A stretch of 64,000 nt of DNA, taken from G963717155 sp963717155 (GTDB taxonomy: Bacteria; Actinomycetota; Thermoleophilia; Gaiellales; JALYLC01). The stretch covers positions 2,790,001-2,854,000 of the forward strand of contig OY970326.1 of NCBI GenBank assembly GCA_963717155.1. The letters are read 5' to 3'. Made by a program: the position numbers and the translations under genes. Below are positions 59,637 to 64,000 of this stretch, piece by piece. The notes below the pieces were generated by a model. The model saw only the letters and a program-made list of their open reading frames with translations, made no database searches and was not told where the DNA came from. Position 1 is the stretch's first letter. Each line of letters opens with the position of its first letter.

Positions 59637-60404
59637 CTACTCGAGCATCTTGCCGAGCAGGGCGCCGACGCCGACGGCGCCCGCGGCCTGCGCAGCGCCC
59701 GAGCCCGACTCGACGCCCTCGAGCGGCGCGATGAACATCGTCTGCAACGCGAGTCGGCCAGGGCCCGTGAAGCGGTTCCACGTGAGCTTGCCGCCACCGC
59801 CGAACACGCCCATCTTGAGGCCCGTCGTGATCGACTCGAGCTGGACACCCGGATCCTTCCAGAGCCAGGCGCCGGCCTCGACATCGAGCTGCTCGCCGGC
59901 GCCGAGCTCGGCCAGGAACACGTTGCCGTGGCCGTGCAGCCACACCAGCGCGTCACCGTGCGTCGCCTTGAACTTGTCCATGAACCACCCGGTGCCGCCG
60001 AGCAGCATGTTGCGGACGCCCTTGATGCGCTCGAACGTGTAGTCGAGATTGTCGGTCGCGGCGACGAACTGGTGCTCGCGCACGTGCAGCTCCTGGCCAT
60101 GCGTGAGGTGGAGCGGAATGCACTGACCCGGAGAGTCGCGAGAGAACGCGATCGTGCCTCGCCCCTTCGTCTTCGTGACGAAGAAGTCGAGCCCCGCGAT
60201 CTTGCGCTTCGTCCCGCCCGAGAGCTTGCGCAGCTCCACCTCGAGGGGTGTCGTCTTCCACAGCAGCACGTGGTGCTCGAACATGACCTGCTGCTCGCCG
60301 ATCTCGATCTGCAGCTGCGGGACGAGCTCGCCGCGAATGTGGTAGCTCACGCCGGCGAAGGACTCGTCCCTCGTGCTCGGCGGGATCTGCTCGGGCATCT
60401 GCAC
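59637..60404 (-). CDS. AIM24/TRAP-like family protein
   Basis: A 255-aa protein of the AIM24 (DUF124, tryptophan RNA-binding-like fold) family, built of repeated beta strands: VSYHIRGELVPQLQIEIGEQQVMFEHHVLLWKTTPLEVEL, HLTHGQELHVREHQFVAATDNLDYTFERIKG, MLLGGTGWFMDKFKATHGDALVWLHGHGNVFLAELGAGEQLDVEAGAWLWKD and a Gly-rich end (GGGGKLTWNRFTGPG). The family is widespread and not well characterised. Two starts are possible; GTG 60404 has a GGAGG Shine-Dalgarno 7 bases upstream and is preferred over ATG 60398. It lies between convergent MerR and divergent ammonia-lyase-like genes and seems monocistronic. Confidence 0.88.
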   Translation of the reverse strand: MQMPEQIPPSTRDESFAGVSYHIRGELVPQLQIEIGEQQVMFEHHVLLWKTTPLEVELRKLSGGTKRKIAGLDFFVTKTKGRGTIAFSRDSPGQCIPLHLTHGQELHVREHQFVAATDNLDYTFERIKGVRNMLLGGTGWFMDKFKATHGDALVWLHGHGNVFLAELGAGEQLDVEAGAWLWKDPGVQLESITTGLKMGVFGGGGKLTWNRFTGPGRLALQTMFIAPLEGVESGSGAAQAAGAVGVGALLGKMLE

Positions 60405-60477
60405 TGGTGGTCCTCCGTGGTGGTCCTCTCCCTCGCCCTCCAACAGTAGATGGCGGCAAGATGTGCGTACGCGCAAA

Positions 60478-60483
60478 TACAAT
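60478..60483 (+). promoter_or_regulatory. -10 hexamer for the ammonia-lyase-like gene (leaderless)
   Basis: TACAAT followed by 8 bases and the ATG at 60492, with no Shine-Dalgarno. A GCGTACGC palindrome (60465-60472) lies just upstream and may be an operator. Confidence 0.5.
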
Positions 60484-60491
60484 CGCCTGAC

Positions 60492-62408
60492 ATGGCAACC
60501 GTCATCGTCGACGGCTCCTCGCTCGATGTCGGCGATGTGGTCGCTGTCGCGCGCGCAGGCGCCCTCGTGGAGGTCGCGCCGTCCGCGTTCGAGCGGATGG
60601 CACGGTCGCGGGCCCTCGTCGAGCGCGTCGTGCAGCGCGGGGACAGCGTGTACGGCCTCACGACCGGCGTCGGCGTCCGCAAGCGCCTCTCGCTGGCGGG
60701 CGACGAGATCGCGGGCTTCAACCGGAGGATCATCGCCGAGCACCGCACCGCCCACGGCGCCGACGCGCCCGGCGACGTCGTCCGCGCGACGATGCTCCGC
60801 CTGCTGAACGGGTTCGCACGAGGAGGCGCCGGCGTGCGGCCCGTGCTCGCCGAGCGCCTGGTCGACGCGCTGAACCACCACGAGCAGCCACGGATGCGGA
60901 CGCTCGGCTCGACAGGCCAGGGCGACCTGATGCAGCTCGCCGACCTCGCCGCCGCCGTCTTCCGGGACGTCGAGCTCGAGGCCAAGGAGGGCCACGCGCT
61001 CCTGAGCAACAACGCGTTCTCGAGCGCCTGGGCGGCGCTCGCGATCGCCGACACGCGTACGTTGCTCGACGCCATGACGCTTGCCGCCGCCCTCGACCTC
61101 GAGGCGTTCGCGGCGAACCTCACGCCGCTCCACGACGCCGTCGGCAAGGCCAGGCCGTACCCGGGCCTCGTCGAGGAGCTCCGGCGACTGCAGAGCGCGC
61201 TCGAGGGAAGCAGCCTCTGGCAGGCCGGGGCGGCCCGGAACCTGCAGGATCCGCTCAGCTTCCGCGGCGCGGCCGCGATCCTCGGCGCCGCGCGAGACGC
61301 ACTGGCGTTCGCGGAGGGCCAGGTCGCGATCGAGCTGAACGCGTCCCAGGAGAACCCGATGACGGTGCTCGCCGAGGATCGCATCATCTCGGCCGCGAAC
61401 TACGAGAGCCTGCCGCTCGCCCAGGCGCTCGATGTCATGCGCATCGGCCTGATACCGGCGATCACCGCGGCCAACGAGCGCCTGGTCAAGCTCCTCCAGT
61501 CGCCGCTGACCGGCCTCGGCGACGGTCTGCACGCACCCGGCGTGCCCGAGGAGAGCGGACTCTCGGAGTACACATGGCCCGCACAGTCGCTCGCACTCGA
61601 GGCCCGGCTGCTCGGACAGCCGGTGTCGCTCGAGATCCCGAGCGCCTCCCAGGCCGAGGGCATCGAGGACAGGGCGAGCATGGCGCCGCTCGCCGCGCGC
61701 CGACTCTCCGAGCTCGTCGATCTGGGCCGCGGCGTGGTTGCGATCGAGCTGGTGGTCGCGGCGCAGGCGGTCGAGCTGCGCCACGGTGCTGCGCCAGACC
61801 CGATCGGGATGGGCGCCCGACGCGCGTTCGACGAGGTCCGGCGACGCGTGCCCTTCACGGGAGCGGGCCAGACGCTCGCCTCCGATCTCGATCCCGTGCG
61901 CCTGCTCATCGCCGACGGCGTGCTGCGTCCCGCCGTGCCGCCGCTCGAGATAGCGATCCTGCCGGCCGAGCCGGGCGATGTCGGCGAGCTCCTGACGCTG
62001 CAGCGGGCCGCCTACGTGACGGAGGGGCAGATCCACGACAACGTGCGCATCCCACCGCTCACGCAGACCCTCGACGAGCTGTCAGCCGAGCTCCAGGAGT
62101 CGATCGCGCTGAAGGCCGTGCTCGGATCGCGCATCGTCGGCTCGGCGCGCGCGAGGCGGGTTGGCACGACGCTGCACATCGGCAGGCTCGCGGTTGCCCC
62201 CGACCTGCAGGGCATGGGCATCGGCACACGGCTGGTGGCGACGCTCGAAGCTGACTACGCCGACGGCATCGACACGTTCACGTTGTTCACGGGGCACCTC
62301 AGCGCGGCGAACATCCGGCTGTACGAGCGGCTCGGATACCGCCTGACGCGCGAGGAGCTGCTCGAGCCCGACATCCATCTCGTGCACCTGGAGAAGCCGG
62401 CGCGCTAG
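60492..62408 (+). CDS. Fusion: histidine/aromatic ammonia-lyase-fold protein lacking the MIO triad, plus GNAT acetyltransferase
   Basis: A 638-aa fusion. Residues 1-490 follow the HAL/PAL/TAL fold: catalytic-loop Tyr in VYGLTTGVGVRKR (about residue 54), central helices (AKEGHALLSNNAFSSAWAAL) and the NP motif SQENPMTVL with the Asn/Gln of the active site. The Ala-Ser-Gly triad that forms the MIO cofactor is absent: where ammonia-lyases read SVGASGDL this protein has GSTGQGDLMQLADLA, one residue shorter. Residues 490-638 are a GNAT domain with the acetyl-CoA loop VAPDLQGMGIGTRL (Q-x-x-G-x-G). A conventional ammonia-lyase activity is therefore unlikely; a non-MIO lyase/mutase or a binding role is possible. 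The DNA across the triad shows no frameshift. Confidence 0.85.
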   Translation: MATVIVDGSSLDVGDVVAVARAGALVEVAPSAFERMARSRALVERVVQRGDSVYGLTTGVGVRKRLSLAGDEIAGFNRRIIAEHRTAHGADAPGDVVRATMLRLLNGFARGGAGVRPVLAERLVDALNHHEQPRMRTLGSTGQGDLMQLADLAAAVFRDVELEAKEGHALLSNNAFSSAWAALAIADTRTLLDAMTLAAALDLEAFAANLTPLHDAVGKARPYPGLVEELRRLQSALEGSSLWQAGAARNLQDPLSFRGAAAILGAARDALAFAEGQVAIELNASQENPMTVLAEDRIISAANYESLPLAQALDVMRIGLIPAITAANERLVKLLQSPLTGLGDGLHAPGVPEESGLSEYTWPAQSLALEARLLGQPVSLEIPSASQAEGIEDRASMAPLAARRLSELVDLGRGVVAIELVVAAQAVELRHGAAPDPIGMGARRAFDEVRRRVPFTGAGQTLASDLDPVRLLIADGVLRPAVPPLEIAILPAEPGDVGELLTLQRAAYVTEGQIHDNVRIPPLTQTLDELSAELQESIALKAVLGSRIVGSARARRVGTTLHIGRLAVAPDLQGMGIGTRLVATLEADYADGIDTFTLFTGHLSAANIRLYERLGYRLTREELLEPDIHLVHLEKPAR

Positions 62409-62466
62409 CCATACCTCACCCGACGGAGTGACACGGTCCTGGCCGCGGAGGCCGATAGGAAGTGTC

Positions 62467-62931
62467 ATGTCGACCTCCGACTACTGGGACGACCTCGCCA
62501 GGGGCCGCGAGCGCGAGGAGAAGGCCGAGCGGAGGAAGACGCACGGGCGCGAGGTACCCGGCGCCCCGACCGTCTCGCGTCCCATGCGGCGCCTCGGCGC
62601 CTACCTGCTCGACATCCTGCTCGCGGTCGTGACGCTCGGCGTCGGCTGGCTCGTCTGGTCGCTGCTCGCCTGGCGGCGGGGGCAGAGCCCGGCGAAGCAG
62701 CTCCTCGGCATGTACGTCGTCCACGATGGACGGCCCGCCTCGTGGAAGCGCATGGCCGCGCGCGAGATCCTCTGCAAGGGGATCGTGGGCGTGATCTGCG
62801 GCCTGCTCGCGCGACCGACGTACGGGCTCTCGCTCGTGCCGTACTACTTCTGGCTCTGCTTCAACGTCGACCGCGAGGCCCTCTGGGACAGGCCCGCGGG
62901 CACGCACGTCGTCGAGGATCGCGGCTTTTAA
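62467..62931 (+). CDS. RDD-family membrane protein
   Basis: A 154-aa membrane protein of the RDD family. After a charged cytoplasmic start (DDLARGREREEKAERRKTHGRE), the RDD-type pattern MRRLGAYLLDILLAVVTLGVGWLVWSLLAWRRGQSPAKQLLGMYVVHDGRPASWKRMAAREILCKGIVGVICGLLARP appears, with two or three transmembrane helices and the conserved Arg and Asp in the first helix (RLGAYLLD). RDD proteins are poorly defined and some transport osmolytes or ions. A TAGGAAG Shine-Dalgarno is 4-5 bases before ATG 62467. It overlaps the convergent PrmA gene at the stop codons. Confidence 0.85.
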   Translation: MSTSDYWDDLARGREREEKAERRKTHGREVPGAPTVSRPMRRLGAYLLDILLAVVTLGVGWLVWSLLAWRRGQSPAKQLLGMYVVHDGRPASWKRMAAREILCKGIVGVICGLLARPTYGLSLVPYYFWLCFNVDREALWDRPAGTHVVEDRGF

Positions 62932-63725
62932 GGCCGCGTGACGAGGAGCGCGTGCCAGCCGGCACGCTCGACCTCGCGCTCGATGTGCCAGCCGGACATG
63001 CGCGGCAGATCGTCCGCGTACAGCCCGGAGACGATCGCGCGGCCGGGCGCGTCGGGACGTGCCAGCACATCCGTCAACGGTCCGCTCGCGAGATTCGCGA
63101 CCCAGAGGTCGGCCTCGGGCAGGTCGTCCGACGCGGCATCGGCCTCGAACACGGCGACGTCGACCTGGTTGGCGCGCACGTTCTCGCGCGTCGCCGAGAC
63201 GGCAAGCGGGTCGACGTCGCACGCGTAGACGGGTCGATTCCCGAGGAGCGCAGCTGCAATCGCAAGCACGCCGGAACCGCAACCGAGATCGAGCACCGAG
63301 CCCGTCCCGTCCAGCTCGCACAGGAGCTCGAGGCACCCCGTCGTGGTCGCATGCGCACCGGAGCCGAACGCGTGTCCCTGCTGGATCACGACCGCGAGAC
63401 GGCCGTCGAGGGGCCGCTCGCTCGGCGGTCCGACCCAGAGGCGATTCCCGATCAGCGTTCCGTGGTGATCCTCGCGCCAGACACGGGCCCGCGCATCCTC
63501 GACCGGATCGATGCGCCACGGCCCGAGGTCGGCCGGCAGCGTGAGCGGTGGCGCGGCATACGCCGCGAGCTCGAGACGGCCGCGCGCGTCGCGCGTCTCC
63601 TCGATCCCTCCCGGGAACAGCGCGCGCATGCGCTCGGTCAGCGTCTCGTCGTCGAGGCCGTTGCCACCGACGACGGAGAGACGCAGGAGGCCCGGCGGCG
63701 CGTCTGCTCCCGGGCCTCCCGTCAC
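62928..63725 (-). CDS. prmA: Ribosomal protein L11 methyltransferase-like (PrmA)
   Basis: A 265-aa class I SAM methyltransferase of the PrmA group. The N-terminal recognition domain (about 110 residues) is followed by the PrmA signature QQGHAFGSGAHATTTGCLELL (canonical PGLAFGTGTHPTT), motif I VLDLGCGSGVLAIAAALLG and YACDVDPLAVSATRENVRANQV, and ADLWVANLASGPLTDVL (canonical NIL..PL) near the C-terminus. PrmA trimethylates ribosomal protein L11. The Asn-Leu-Ala variation in the NPPY-like loop leaves some doubt about the substrate. It lies directly downstream of the DEAD-box helicase gene with a 2-base gap, suggesting a ribosome-related unit. Confidence 0.85.
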   Translation of the reverse strand: MTGGPGADAPPGLLRLSVVGGNGLDDETLTERMRALFPGGIEETRDARGRLELAAYAAPPLTLPADLGPWRIDPVEDARARVWREDHHGTLIGNRLWVGPPSERPLDGRLAVVIQQGHAFGSGAHATTTGCLELLCELDGTGSVLDLGCGSGVLAIAAALLGNRPVYACDVDPLAVSATRENVRANQVDVAVFEADAASDDLPEADLWVANLASGPLTDVLARPDAPGRAIVSGLYADDLPRMSGWHIEREVERAGWHALLVTRP

Positions 63726-63727
63726 GT

Positions 63728-64000
63728 CTACGCGGTTGCCGGACGCCGGCGTCGGGCGCCGCCACCGCCGCGGCGGCCGCCGTTCCGACTCGGCATCACC
63801 TTGTGCTGGCGCAGGCCGGCGAGGTCGAGCTCGGTTCCGAGCGAGGCGGCATCGGCGAGCTTGGTGATGTCCTCGCGCTCGTCGGGCAGCACCAGGGTGA
63901 TGCCCGTGCCGCTGCGTCCGGCGCGACCCGTGCGCCCGACGCGGTGCGTGTAGCCGACCGCGTCGGCCGGGGGGTCGAAGTTGATCACGTGCGTGATGTC
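63728..64000 (-). CDS. DEAD-box RNA helicase, C-terminal end (5' part outside window)
   Basis: The frame runs off the right edge; only about 90 C-terminal residues are visible. They contain helicase motif V/VI: DITHVINFDPPADAVGYTHRVGRTGRAGRSGTGITLVLP, the Arg finger HRxGRxGR of DEAD-box proteins, and then a basic Gly/Arg-rich tail (SRNGGRRGGGGARRRR) that commonly binds RNA. It should unwind RNA with ATP in ribosome assembly or mRNA decay. The stop is 2 bases before the PrmA start. Confidence 0.93.
   Translation of the reverse strand, partial: DITHVINFDPPADAVGYTHRVGRTGRAGRSGTGITLVLPDEREDITKLADAASLGTELDLAGLRQHKVMPSRNGGRRGGGGARRRRPATA

Noticed and set aside
60492..62408. Plain histidine ammonia-lyase (HutH)
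   Set aside because: The MIO-forming Ala-Ser-Gly is missing and a GNAT domain is fused; no other hut gene is present.

Overview
The window is very GC-rich and gene-dense, with many 4-base start/stop overlaps and frequent GTG/TTG starts. It contains an F420-type (DDN-like) nitroreductase-family protein, secreted Ig-like repeat modules of the W-x-x-C / GAT / DVG type, and many start codons preceded directly by a -10 hexamer (leaderless mRNA). Together these suggest a chromosome of an actinobacterium, most likely a deep-branching soil or marine lineage such as Thermoleophilia (inference; no rRNA is present). No tRNA, rRNA, CRISPR array, transposase or phage gene was seen.

Layout. 0-4 kb: the 3' end of ilvD, a PhnD-like binding protein with a nitronate monooxygenase-like enzyme, and small genes. 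4-11.5 kb: glutamate synthase gltB-gltD (gltD carries a one-base frameshift) and an Orn/Lys/Arg decarboxylase-type PLP enzyme. 11.5-18.2 kb: a Rossmann oxidoreductase with no ordinary start codon, a DDN-like protein, fabF, the E1 subunit of 2-oxoglutarate dehydrogenase and an alpha/beta hydrolase. 18.2-28.5 kb: an ECF sigma factor with its membrane partner, an ABC exporter, an arginase-fold protein, membrane proteins, an AlkA-like glycosylase, a Cys-rich/GcvT-like fusion and a racemase-like protein lacking catalytic residues. 28.5-29.6 kb: a gene-free block of about 107-bp direct repeats and related inverted copies. 29.6-35.1 kb: a GT-C-like membrane protein, a DUF815-like ATPase, an EamA transporter and a secreted Ig-like protein, three of which are frameshifted. 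35.1-46.4 kb: glycolate oxidase glcDEF, a methyltransferase, an amine oxidase, an anion transporter, SCO1, succinate-semialdehyde dehydrogenase and other enzymes.

The most interesting region is 46.4-57.7 kb. Two divergent operons share a regulatory gap that holds a consensus sigma-70 promoter and an inverted-repeat operator next to an IclR gene. The left arm encodes an MttB-superfamily methyltransferase without pyrrolysine, a degenerate metallo-beta-lactamase-fold protein, an orphan 110-aa protein and an enolase-superfamily protein resembling hydroxyproline-betaine 2-epimerase. The right arm encodes IclR, a corrinoid protein, a MetV-like Cys-rich protein, two tandem MetF-like proteins, a methyl-THF:corrinoid methyltransferase, a RACo/RamA-like ferredoxin-ASKHA activator and a DUF1638 protein. 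These fit a complete route: betaine methyl group to corrinoid, to THF, to methylene-THF. It would be a corrinoid demethylation pathway, known mainly from anaerobes, in what appears to be a respiring actinobacterium.

The right end has an MFS exporter with its MerR regulator behind a perfect palindrome, an AIM24 protein, an ammonia-lyase-fold protein that lacks the Ala-Ser-Gly (MIO) triad and is fused to a GNAT domain, an RDD protein, a PrmA-like methyltransferase and the end of a DEAD-box helicase gene. Four single-base indels in short G/C runs break genes that otherwise look intact, so base-level accuracy of the sequence deserves a check.
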